This document shows, piece by piece, positions 1-6,637 of a DNA stretch of 7,417 bases. This stretch comes from a bacterium (GTDB lineage Bacteria > Zhuqueibacterota > Zhuqueibacteria > Thermofontimicrobiales > Thermofontimicrobiaceae): NCBI GenBank assembly GCA_025453735.1, contig JALOPY010000109.1, positions 1-7,417 of the forward strand. Reading direction: 5' to 3'. The translations under genes were made by a program, and so were the position numbers. How positions within the stretch are numbered: position 1 is the stretch's first letter; the number at the start of each line of letters is the position of its first letter. The notes beneath the pieces are model-generated. The model was not told the DNA's origin. It searched no databases and was given only the letters and a program-made list of their open reading frames with translations.

Positions 1-1
1 C

Positions 2-128
2 AACACCAAGACCACCCGCCAGTTGGCGGGGATTCGCCTTTCGGCGAACACCAAGTAAACGCTAAGTTCACGAAGAAAAAAATAATCTTTTTTTTTGTCT
101 TTGGTTCTTTCCTGGTGACTTGGCGTTT
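2..128. repeat. Repeat-like block of tandem hairpins and inverted arms
   Basis: Four elements are packed together. The stem CCCGCC (15-20) pairs with GGCGGG (25-30) around a 4-nt loop. The stem TTCGCC (33-38) pairs with GGCGAA (43-48); read on the minus strand its loop is GAAA, a GNRA-type tetraloop. The 9-mer AACACCAAG occurs directly repeated at 2-10 and 47-55. The arm AAACGCTAAGTTCAC (57-71) is an imperfect inverted copy of GTGACTTGGCGTTT (115-128), enclosing an A7 run (76-82), TAATC and a T9 run (88-96). This architecture resembles dispersed intergenic repeat elements of environmental bacteria. That it is multi-copy is inference, because only one copy is in view. Confidence 0.55.
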
Positions 129-183
129 GAAAGCCTTCTTGCAAAAAAAATCAAGATGAATTTGGCAATAGAATAGTGCAACT

Positions 184-210
184 GATAATAAAAATAATCT
201 CCGAAGGATT
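184..210 (-). terminator. Possible weak intrinsic terminator after GH3
   Basis: Read on the minus strand, AATCC and GATT flank a TTCG loop closed by a C-G pair (196-210), with one bulged A. A T-rich tail, ATTTTTATTATC (184-195), follows directly. It lies about 125-150 nt past the GH3 stop codon, in the right orientation to end the minus-strand array. The stem is only five pairs and AT-rich, so this is a tentative call. Confidence 0.25.
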
Positions 211-335
211 CTCCAGGCACGAACCAATTCATTGTTGAAATGCGCCAGGGGACGAATCTCTGCCGCTCGGTGGATGATTTGGCAAAGATTGTCTCTTTCC
301 ATTGGAGCAAATCGTGCATTTAATTATTGATCCCA

Positions 336-2531
336 TTAATCCATGATCTCAAGGTTTTCCTCCAATCCTTCGACCGAACTATTCCCAATCCAGATTTTGA
401 AAACACCTGGTTCAACCATGTATGCCATGCTCTGATTGTAAAATCCCAGCTCATTCGCATTCAGTTGAAATTCTAATTTTTTCTTTTCATTCGGCTGCAA
501 AGTAATTCGCTGAAATCGCTTCAATTCCTTCACCGGTCGGGTCATGCTCGCCACGACATCCTGGACATAAAGTTGAACGACTTCATCGCCGGCTCGATCG
601 CCGATGTTTTGGACCTCGACGCTGGCAAATATTTGAGTTATGTTATCGGCTTTTTCGACTGCTACTTTCAAATCGCTGAATTTAAACTTTGTGTAACTCA
701 AGCCATAGCCAAATGGGAATAGCGGTGTTACCGGCACATCCAGATATTTCGAGGTGAATTTTTCTTCACTGGGCGGTCGGCCTGTATTTTTGTGATTGTA
801 AAAAATTGGCACCTGTCCCACTGTTCTGGGAAAAGTCACGGGTAATTTCCCGCCAGGATTGTAGTCGCCAAATAGCACATCGGCGATGGCATTGCCACAT
901 TGCATGCCCAACTGCCAAGTCTCCAGAATGGCAGGGATTTTTTCAGCGATCCAGGGAATGGTGAGCGGGCGACCATTCATCAGCACCACAATTGTCGGTG
1001 TGCCCGTTTCATAAATCGCTTTGACCAATTTTTCCTGGTGCCCTGGCAGGTCAAGCGAAGAACGGCTGGCAGCTTCACCGCTCATGTCCTCACTTTCGCC
1101 GACAACCAGAATTGCCGTATCGACTTTTTGGGCAATCTCGACTGCTTTTAAAATTTCTTTATCTGAGCCACCCTGAATCTCGCAGCCTTTAAAATAGCGA
1201 ATTCGTTCCGATGGAATTTTTGATTTAATGCCTTCCAGTATAGTGACGACATCGGCATCGTTGCCTTCACAGCGCCAGCAACCAAGCGGGTCGCTTTTGT
1301 TGTCAGCCAATGGACCAATCACAACCAATGATTTGATGCTTTTGTTCAGCGGCAAAAGTTGCTTGTCATTTTTTAGCAGGACAATTGACTTTCGGGCGCT
1401 TTCCAGGGCAAGCGCCAGATTTTCGTTGCTCAAAATAGTGGATTGCTCCAATTGAAGATCAACATACGGACGATCAAACAGCCCAAGCTGGAGCTTAATC
1501 CGCAATATCCGTCGCACCGCTTGATCAATAACTTTTTCATCGATTGCTCCTTGTTGCACCAGAGCAGCCAGATTGCTGGAATAGACAAAACCCATCATGT
1601 CCATATCCACTCCTGCCAGCAATGCTTTTGTTCCTGCTTCGGCAGGAGTCGCAGCAATGCCATGATTGAGCAACTCGCCGATGGAGTTCCAATCGCTGAC
1701 GACGAAGCCGCGAAACCCCCATTCATTTCGAAGAATCTGTGTTAGGGTGAATGGATTGGCTGAAGCAGGTATTCCATTGAGTTCATTGAAAGCGCTCATC
1801 ATCGTTCCAGCGCCCGCATCGATGGCAGCTTTGAACGGGGGCAGATAGATTTCTCGAAGCGTGTTAATGGAAATATCGACGGCATGGTAATCTCTTCCAG
1901 CCTGGGCGCCGCCATACGCCACATAGTGTTTGGGACAGGCGACGATGGTGAGTGGATCGCTCAAATTTTTTCCCTGAAATCCTCTCACTTTCGCAGCAGC
2001 CAGAATCGATCCCAGATAAGGGTCTTCGCCAGAGCCTTCGGCGATTCTGCCCCAGCGAGGGTCACGGGCAATATCGACCATTGGAGCAAACGTCCAGTGA
2101 ATGCCGCTGGCGGCTGCTTCCTTCGCTGCCATGGCAGAGGTTCGTTCCACCAATTCGGGATCCCAACTGGCAGCTTCTCCCAATGGAATGGGAAAAATAG
2201 TACGATAGCCGTGAATGACATCGAGACCAAAAATCAATGGTATTTTTAATCGAGATTCCTCGACGGCGATCCGCTGTAATTCATTGGTGGCAGTGGCGCC
2301 ACGAACATTCAAAAACGAGCCGATTTTTCCTTCCCGAGCCTGTTGTTGAAATAAATCAGACACACCACTCACCTGATGCAACTGACCGATTTTTTCGTCC
2401 AATGTCATTTGCTGGATCAGCGATTCAATCCGATTTTCAATTTCAGGACTAGTCTTTAAGTTTTGTGCTGCTAAAAAGAATGATTGAAGAGATAAAACCA
2501 GAAAGATAAGTATCAATTTTAGTCGTTTCAA
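336..2531 (-). CDS. bglX: Secreted GH3 beta-glucosidase, BglX type
   Basis: A glycoside hydrolase family 3 enzyme predicted to release glucose from the non-reducing ends of beta-glucosides by a retaining mechanism. It has 731 residues, slightly shorter than E. coli BglX (765). Residues 1-22 form a signal peptide (MKRLK, then a hydrophobic core, ending Ala-Ala-Gln), so it acts in the periplasm or outside. The family 3 barrel spans about 40-345, with the substrate-binding Asp104 (GLDVIHG), KH at 201-202 and the nucleophile Asp280 in VVSDW. The second domain, about 380-615, carries the candidate acid/base Glu486 in SGEAASR. A fibronectin-III-like domain covers about 635-718. Translation starts at TTG: an in-frame TGA lies two codons upstream, AAAGGA sits 8 nt before TTG, and the next Met (42) would remove the signal peptide. 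It starts 45 nt after the ATPase stop. The gene symbol is by family resemblance; the exact substrate (cello-oligosaccharide, laminari-oligosaccharide, xyloside) cannot be read. Confidence 0.94.
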   Translation of the reverse strand: MKRLKLILIFLVLSLQSFFLAAQNLKTSPEIENRIESLIQQMTLDEKIGQLHQVSGVSDLFQQQAREGKIGSFLNVRGATATNELQRIAVEESRLKIPLIFGLDVIHGYRTIFPIPLGEAASWDPELVERTSAMAAKEAAASGIHWTFAPMVDIARDPRWGRIAEGSGEDPYLGSILAAAKVRGFQGKNLSDPLTIVACPKHYVAYGGAQAGRDYHAVDISINTLREIYLPPFKAAIDAGAGTMMSAFNELNGIPASANPFTLTQILRNEWGFRGFVVSDWNSIGELLNHGIAATPAEAGTKALLAGVDMDMMGFVYSSNLAALVQQGAIDEKVIDQAVRRILRIKLQLGLFDRPYVDLQLEQSTILSNENLALALESARKSIVLLKNDKQLLPLNKSIKSLVVIGPLADNKSDPLGCWRCEGNDADVVTILEGIKSKIPSERIRYFKGCEIQGGSDKEILKAVEIAQKVDTAILVVGESEDMSGEAASRSSLDLPGHQEKLVKAIYETGTPTIVVLMNGRPLTIPWIAEKIPAILETWQLGMQCGNAIADVLFGDYNPGGKLPVTFPRTVGQVPIFYNHKNTGRPPSEEKFTSKYLDVPVTPLFPFGYGLSYTKFKFSDLKVAVEKADNITQIFASVEVQNIGDRAGDEVVQLYVQDVVASMTRPVKELKRFQRITLQPNEKKKLEFQLNANELGFYNQSMAYMVEPGVFKIWIGNSSVEGLEENLEIMD

Positions 2532-2539
2532 ATTTCAAT

Positions 2540-2545
2540 TCCTTT
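2540..2545 (-). promoter_or_regulatory. Ribosome binding site deciding the GH3 TTG start
   Basis: On the minus strand AAAGGA lies 8 nt before the TTG at 2531-2529. An in-frame TGA at 2537-2535 rules out any start further upstream. Together these fix TTG as the start codon. Confidence 0.75.
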
Positions 2546-2576
2546 ATAACCATGGGCCATAAGTGTAGCAGCTATA

Positions 2577-5360
2577 TTAAATCGCCTTTTCCTTGCGCAG
2601 AATTTTTTCCAATTTGACCGGGATGTAAACCAACGCCATCAGCACGATACACAAGAGGAAATTTTCAAAGCGCAATGGAGTCACTGTGAAGAATCGATGC
2701 ATAAACGGGGCATAAATTACGGCAATTTGAAGCAAAAAGACTGCAATAATCATCAGCCACATCGTGGGATTGGAACGAATGTCCAGCGAGATTAATCTTT
2801 TGCTCATCGCGCGAGAGCCTAATGCCTGTCCGACCTGCAAAAAAGCCAGCACCGTGAAGAGCATGGTTTGCCAGGTGGTATCCGATGGATTTTGTGGATC
2901 GAAAAAAAAGCGCGCAACGCCGAGCGCGATAATTCCGATCAGCGCTCCAACCCAGATTACATGAATCCCCAATCCCTCGCTGAAAAAATTGGCATTGGGA
3001 TCACGCGGCGGACGCCGCATCGTGTTTTTTTCGGCAGGCTCGAGACCCAAACCTAATCCTAATAATCCATCGGTTAACAGGTTCAGCCATAATAGTTGCA
3101 GCGGCAGCAATGCGACGGTAATTCCCATGAGTGGCGATAATAGCATCACCAGCACCTTCCCGAGATTGCCTGCGATCGAAAATTTTACAAAGCGTCGAAT
3201 ATTATCATAAATGACGCGCCCTTCTTCTACGGCTGCTACAATCGTGGCGAAGTTATCGTCCTGCAAGATCATATTGGCAGCTTCTTTTGAAACATCTGTG
3301 CCGGTGATTCCCATGGCAACACCGATGTCGGCTCTTTTTAATGCTGGCGAGTCGTTCACGCCATCCCCGGTCATCGCAACGATGTTTCCCTGTTGCTGCA
3401 ACGCCTGGACGATTTTCAGCTTATGCTCTGGCGCGACACGAGCGAAAACCGAATTTTTTTGAACAGCCGCTTCAAAATCAGCTTCTGACATCTCATCTAA
3501 ATCCTGTCCTGTCAGAACATTTCCATTGGCTGAAATGCCGAGTTCGTTGGCGATAAATCGAGCGGTCAATGGGTGATCCCCTGTGATCATAACCGGTCGG
3601 ATTTTTGCTTGCTTGCATGTTTGAATCGCCTGCTTCACCTCAGGCCGTGGCGGATCGATCATCCCGATCAATCCGATAAAAGTTAAATTCTGTTCCAGGC
3701 TGGATAATTCACCATTTGTTGGCACAGCATCCAACCAGCGAATCGCAACGCCTAAGACCCTCATTCCTTTGTTAGCAATTTCATTGTTGGAAAGCTCTAT
3801 CCGTTTCCGCCAATAGTCATCCAAAACTCGCGATTGATCATCAATCCAGACATGACTTGACACGGTAAGCAAATGATCAACAGCGCCTTTCGTAATTGAG
3901 ATATAACGAGAATCTGTTGTTTGCATTGCTTTAATTGGTGATGGGATTTTTGCAGGATCGTTTGGCAGTGGATGCACTGTGGTCATCCTTTTTCGAATCG
4001 AGTCGAAAGGCAATTCCGAAACACGCGGCATGATCTCATATAATTTATATTTATAAATATCAGCCTTGGACGCAGCAACTAATAACGCGCCTTCAGTAGG
4101 ATCTCCGATAAACTGGATTTTTCCAGTTTCAGTATCAGGACGCAGCCAGGCATCATTGCACAACGCTCCGCCAAGCAGTACCATACAAATAGATTGCGGC
4201 ATATTTTCGAACAAATCCTGACCACAGGACTGTTGCTGCGAATCATCAGCCGCGACTTCAGGTTTTTTTAAAACCTCGGTCAATTCTACTGAATGTCCAG
4301 CGACATCGATGAGCATGACAGTCATGCGGTTTTCAGTCAGAGTGCCAGTTTTGTCAGAACAAATTACAGTGACGGAACCCAGCGTTTCTACAGCAGGCAG
4401 TTTGCGGATCAATGCATTTCTTCGAAGCATCCGCTGCGCGCCTAATGCCAGGGTAACTGTCACCACTGCTGGCAATCCTTCCGGAACAACGGCTACGGCG
4501 ACACTGACTGCGGTGAGGAACATATCGCTCCACGTTTCGCCATGAATCACTCCGATCAGCATGACCAGTGCCGCCACAGAAACTCCAAGGATTGCCATGA
4601 TTTTCCCGACCTGGTTTAATCGACGTTGTAGTGGGGTCATTTCGGCTTTCGTTTCCTGGATCAGCGTGGCAATTTTTCCCAATTCGGTTTGCATGCCTGT
4701 TGCGACAACAACTCCTTTGCCATGCCCATACGTGACAATGGTGCCCATATATCCCAGGTTTTTGCGGTCTCCGAGCGAGATATTCGGCTTTGCTATGGCG
4801 ACAATTTCTTTATCAACAGGCTCCGATTCGCCGGTCATCATTGATTCCTGAATCCGCAGATTCACACTTTCAATGAGACGAATATCGGCTGGAACCAAAT
4901 TGCCCGTTTCTAAAATGACGATGTCACCCGGAACTAATTCTAGTGCGGAAATTTCATTTATTAAGCCGGTTCTAACAATCTTTACCCGCGGTACAGTAAG
5001 TTTTTTAAGCGCTGCCATTGCTTTTTCAGCGCGATATTCCTGAAAAAAACTGAGAAAAGCAAAGAGAAAAACAATGGCTAAAATCGCAATCGTTTCAATT
5101 GGCTTGCCAAGAAAGCCAGAAATTATGGCGGCGACTATCAAAATAATAACCAGCGTGCTGGAAAATTGCTCAATTAAAAGAAGAATAGGTTTTTTTCTGT
5201 CTTGCTCCAAAAGCTCATTTAATCCATGCTGCTTTAATCGCTCTGCTGCTTCTGTGTCACGAAGTCCATTAACTCCATCTGTTTTCAATTCATGCAGAGT
5301 TTCAGCAATTGTCAAATTGAACCAGTGTCTTTGGTTTTCTTGATTTGATTTTATTTCCAT
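2577..5360 (-). CDS. P2-type cation-transporting ATPase, SERCA/PMR1-like (probable Ca2+ pump)
   Basis: An inner-membrane pump that uses ATP to move a cation, probably Ca2+, out of the cytoplasm. It has 927 residues and is complete. Order: N-terminal cation-ATPase domain (about 11-80), M1-M2 (about 62-106), actuator domain with TGES at 176-179, M3-M4 (about 252-303) with PEGLP at 293-297, phosphorylation site Asp336 in DKTGTLT, nucleotide-binding domain with KGA at 491-493, hinge motifs TGD (593-595) and TGDGVND (664-670), then M5-M10 (about 725-914). M4 Glu294 and M6 Asn760/Asp764 match the SERCA site II ligands. At site I the SERCA glutamates of M5 and M8 appear replaced by Lys735 and Gln842, which suggests one ion per cycle. 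PEGLP and NLLTDG argue against an MgtA-type Mg2+ pump, although Na+ or Mn2+ transport is possible. The ATG start has an in-frame TAG five codons upstream and only a weak Shine-Dalgarno sequence. It lies 108 nt after the Trm112-like gene and 45 nt before the GH3 gene. Confidence 0.94.
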   Translation of the reverse strand: MEIKSNQENQRHWFNLTIAETLHELKTDGVNGLRDTEAAERLKQHGLNELLEQDRKKPILLLIEQFSSTLVIILIVAAIISGFLGKPIETIAILAIVFLFAFLSFFQEYRAEKAMAALKKLTVPRVKIVRTGLINEISALELVPGDIVILETGNLVPADIRLIESVNLRIQESMMTGESEPVDKEIVAIAKPNISLGDRKNLGYMGTIVTYGHGKGVVVATGMQTELGKIATLIQETKAEMTPLQRRLNQVGKIMAILGVSVAALVMLIGVIHGETWSDMFLTAVSVAVAVVPEGLPAVVTVTLALGAQRMLRRNALIRKLPAVETLGSVTVICSDKTGTLTENRMTVMLIDVAGHSVELTEVLKKPEVAADDSQQQSCGQDLFENMPQSICMVLLGGALCNDAWLRPDTETGKIQFIGDPTEGALLVAASKADIYKYKLYEIMPRVSELPFDSIRKRMTTVHPLPNDPAKIPSPIKAMQTTDSRYISITKGAVDHLLTVSSHVWIDDQSRVLDDYWRKRIELSNNEIANKGMRVLGVAIRWLDAVPTNGELSSLEQNLTFIGLIGMIDPPRPEVKQAIQTCKQAKIRPVMITGDHPLTARFIANELGISANGNVLTGQDLDEMSEADFEAAVQKNSVFARVAPEHKLKIVQALQQQGNIVAMTGDGVNDSPALKRADIGVAMGITGTDVSKEAANMILQDDNFATIVAAVEEGRVIYDNIRRFVKFSIAGNLGKVLVMLLSPLMGITVALLPLQLLWLNLLTDGLLGLGLGLEPAEKNTMRRPPRDPNANFFSEGLGIHVIWVGALIGIIALGVARFFFDPQNPSDTTWQTMLFTVLAFLQVGQALGSRAMSKRLISLDIRSNPTMWLMIIAVFLLQIAVIYAPFMHRFFTVTPLRFENFLLCIVLMALVYIPVKLEKILRKEKAI

Positions 5361-5468
5361 AGCAGGTAACGCCTAAAATAATTCCTGGTTCAAGAAACGG
5401 TGAAAGCGCTCCTGGACCTGGAATGCTGTTGATTGTTTGTTATCGTGATTTAAGTTGTGCGAACGTCG

Positions 5469-5633
5469 CTAAAATTTTTCGGCTTCATCGATCAGCATGA
5501 TGGGGATATCATCTTTGATTTCATATTTCAAACGACAGGCGTGACATATTAGCTTTTCATTTTTTTGATCATATTCAAGATCGCCCTTGCACTTTGGGCA
5601 TGCTAAAATCTCCAATAGCTCCTTGCTTAACAT
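5469..5633 (-). CDS. Small Trm112/UPF0434-type zinc-ribbon protein
   Basis: A 54-residue protein starting MLSKELLEILACPKCKGDL. Two CxxC pairs, Cys12/Cys15 (CPKC) and Cys30/Cys33 (CHAC), should bind one zinc ion. They are followed by the ligand-poor tail typical of the family, with IKDDIPIML near residues 39-47. In eukaryotes and archaea Trm112 activates partner methyltransferases. Bacterial members such as E. coli YcaR are about this size, and their role is not well established, so no specific function is claimed. The start is well supported: GGGAGGT lies 7 nt before the ATG. It begins 24 nt after the accA stop and so probably shares its transcript. In E. coli the homologue sits among lipid A genes; here it follows a lipid synthesis gene, which may be coincidence. 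Confidence 0.88.
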   Translation of the reverse strand: MLSKELLEILACPKCKGDLEYDQKNEKLICHACRLKYEIKDDIPIMLIDEAEKF

Positions 5634-5640
5634 GGTAATG

Positions 5641-5647
5641 ACCTCCC
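5641..5647 (-). promoter_or_regulatory. Strong ribosome binding site of the Trm112-like gene
   Basis: GGGAGGT on the minus strand, 7 nt before the ATG at 5633-5631, is a near-perfect match to the anti-Shine-Dalgarno sequence. It is the strongest such site in the window and supports this short gene as real. Confidence 0.8.
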
Positions 5648-5657
5648 GAAGTTAAAA

Positions 5658-6623
5658 TTACGTATATGATTCATCCCAAAAACCCATCTTACCAAATTTT
5701 TCAATTCTATTTTCAATTAAAATTTCAGGTGGGATTTGTTTTAATTGTTCCAATTCTTCTAAAATAGCTTGTTTCAAAATTGCGGCAGCTTTATCATGAT
5801 CGCGGTGCGCGCCACCAGCCGGTTCTGGTATAATTTTATCAAGAATTTTCATGTCGAGCAAATCCTGGGACGTAACTTTCATTGCGTCAGCGGCAAGGTC
5901 GGCTCTGGCGCTATCCCGCCATAAAATTGCAGCGCAGCCTTCAGGTGAAATCACGGAATACCAGGTATTTTCCAGCATCAACAAACGATCCCCCACGCCG
6001 ATGCCAAGCGCGCCGCCGCTTGCTCCTTCTCCGATGACAATGACAAGAATCGGGACCGGAAGATGCGACATTTCAAACAGGTTTCGTGCGATGGCTTCCG
6101 CCTGTCCTCGTTCCTCAGCGCCAATGCCCGGATGCGCACCAGGCGTATCAAGAAGACAGACAATCGGGCGGTGAAATTTGCTGCCGAGTTTCATTGCTTT
6201 CAATGCTTTACGGAAGCCCTCGGGATGCGGCATCCCAAAGTTCCGATAGAGTTTTTCTTTTGTGGTGCGTCCTTTTTGATGACCGACGATCACAACATGT
6301 TCATCTTCAATTGCGCCAAATCCGGCAACAATAGCTGGATCGTCTCCATAAGCCCGATCGCCATGAACCTCGATAAAAAAACGTGTCATGCGCTGAATAT
6401 GATCCAACGTATAAGGTCGCTGGGGGTGTCTCGCTAACTGAACTTTTTGCCACCGGGTGAGTTTGGTGTAAATATCTTTGCTTAGCTTCAGCGCTTTTTC
6501 TTCAAGCTTAGCAATTTCCTCGCTCATTTCAACGTCCTCGTCTCGAGAGTATTCCTTCATCCCTTGAATGCGTTTTTCCAGCTCAATTAACGGACGTTCA
6601 AACTCCAGTACAAATCGATCCAT
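5658..6623 (-). CDS. accA: Acetyl-CoA carboxylase carboxyltransferase subunit alpha
   Basis: The alpha subunit of the carboxyltransferase half of bacterial acetyl-CoA carboxylase. With AccD it moves the carboxyl group from carboxybiotin on AccB to acetyl-CoA, giving malonyl-CoA for fatty acid synthesis in the cytoplasm. At 321 residues it matches E. coli AccA (319) along its whole length. The N-terminal helical region (1-60, FERPLIELEKRI) is typical, followed by the crotonase-fold core. Landmarks are RPYTLDHI (69-76), HGDRAYGDDPAIVAGFG (87-103), GHQKGR (114-119), DTPGAHPGIGAEERGQ (159-174) and the glycine-rich oxyanion segment GEGASGGALG (198-207), then SPEGCAAILWRD (226-237). accD, accB and accC are not in view. 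The ATG is fixed by an in-frame TAA directly before it and AAAAGGG 6 nt upstream. The gap from the preceding sugar transferase gene is only 14 nt, so the two are almost certainly co-transcribed. Confidence 0.97.
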   Translation of the reverse strand: MDRFVLEFERPLIELEKRIQGMKEYSRDEDVEMSEEIAKLEEKALKLSKDIYTKLTRWQKVQLARHPQRPYTLDHIQRMTRFFIEVHGDRAYGDDPAIVAGFGAIEDEHVVIVGHQKGRTTKEKLYRNFGMPHPEGFRKALKAMKLGSKFHRPIVCLLDTPGAHPGIGAEERGQAEAIARNLFEMSHLPVPILVIVIGEGASGGALGIGVGDRLLMLENTWYSVISPEGCAAILWRDSARADLAADAMKVTSQDLLDMKILDKIIPEPAGGAHRDHDKAAAILKQAILEELEQLKQIPPEILIENRIEKFGKMGFWDESYT

Positions 6624-6629
6624 TTACTA

Positions 6630-6636
6630 CCCTTTT
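6630..6636 (-). promoter_or_regulatory. accA ribosome binding site in the 14-nt intergenic gap
   Basis: AAAAGGG on the minus strand sits 6 nt before the accA ATG and begins one base after the TAA stop (6640-6638) of the upstream gene. This placement points to co-transcription, and possibly translational coupling. Confidence 0.7.
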
Positions 6637-6637
6637 G

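Larger units (their letters stand above)
1..335. other. Gene-free tail downstream of the GH3 gene
   Basis: No convincing gene lies here. The left 130 bases hold a dense set of inverted and direct repeats (listed separately). The rest, about 131-335, is AT-rich sequence with a possible weak terminator on the minus strand near 184-210. Two minus-strand reading frames are open: one from an ATG at 319 to about 68, and one from an ATG at 302 that runs off the window edge. Neither has a Shine-Dalgarno sequence or a recognisable protein family, and both read straight through the repeat block, so I treat them as chance frames. A decayed gene remnant cannot be excluded. Confidence 0.6.

Noticed and set aside
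76..96. The A-run/T-run hairpin as an intrinsic terminator
   Set aside because: The stem consists only of A-T pairs, with no GC-rich stem before the T run, so it does not fit a rho-independent terminator on either strand.
68..319. An 83-residue minus-strand reading frame after the GH3 gene, and an overlapping frame from an ATG at 302 that is open to the window edge
   Set aside because: Neither has a Shine-Dalgarno sequence or a recognisable family, and both translate the poly-A/poly-T and hairpin repeat block. The two overlapping frames are equally plausible, which suggests non-coding sequence.
1884..2249. A 121-residue plus-strand frame inside the GH3 gene
   Set aside because: It is antisense to well-conserved GH3 catalytic-domain sequence and its translation resembles no known protein; it is a shadow frame.
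2902..2909. An eight-base A run inside the ATPase gene as a possible frameshift or slippage site
   Set aside because: The frame continues intact through it as Phe-Phe-Phe in M7 and on to a normal C-terminus, so there is no sign of a shift.
2577..5360. MgtA-type Mg2+ ATPase
   Set aside because: MgtA-type pumps carry PEMLP and a different M5-M6 pattern; this protein has PEGLP with NLLTDG, which places it with SERCA/PMR1-like P2 pumps.
6063..6437. A 124-residue plus-strand frame inside accA
   Set aside because: It is antisense to the conserved AccA core and has no family resemblance.
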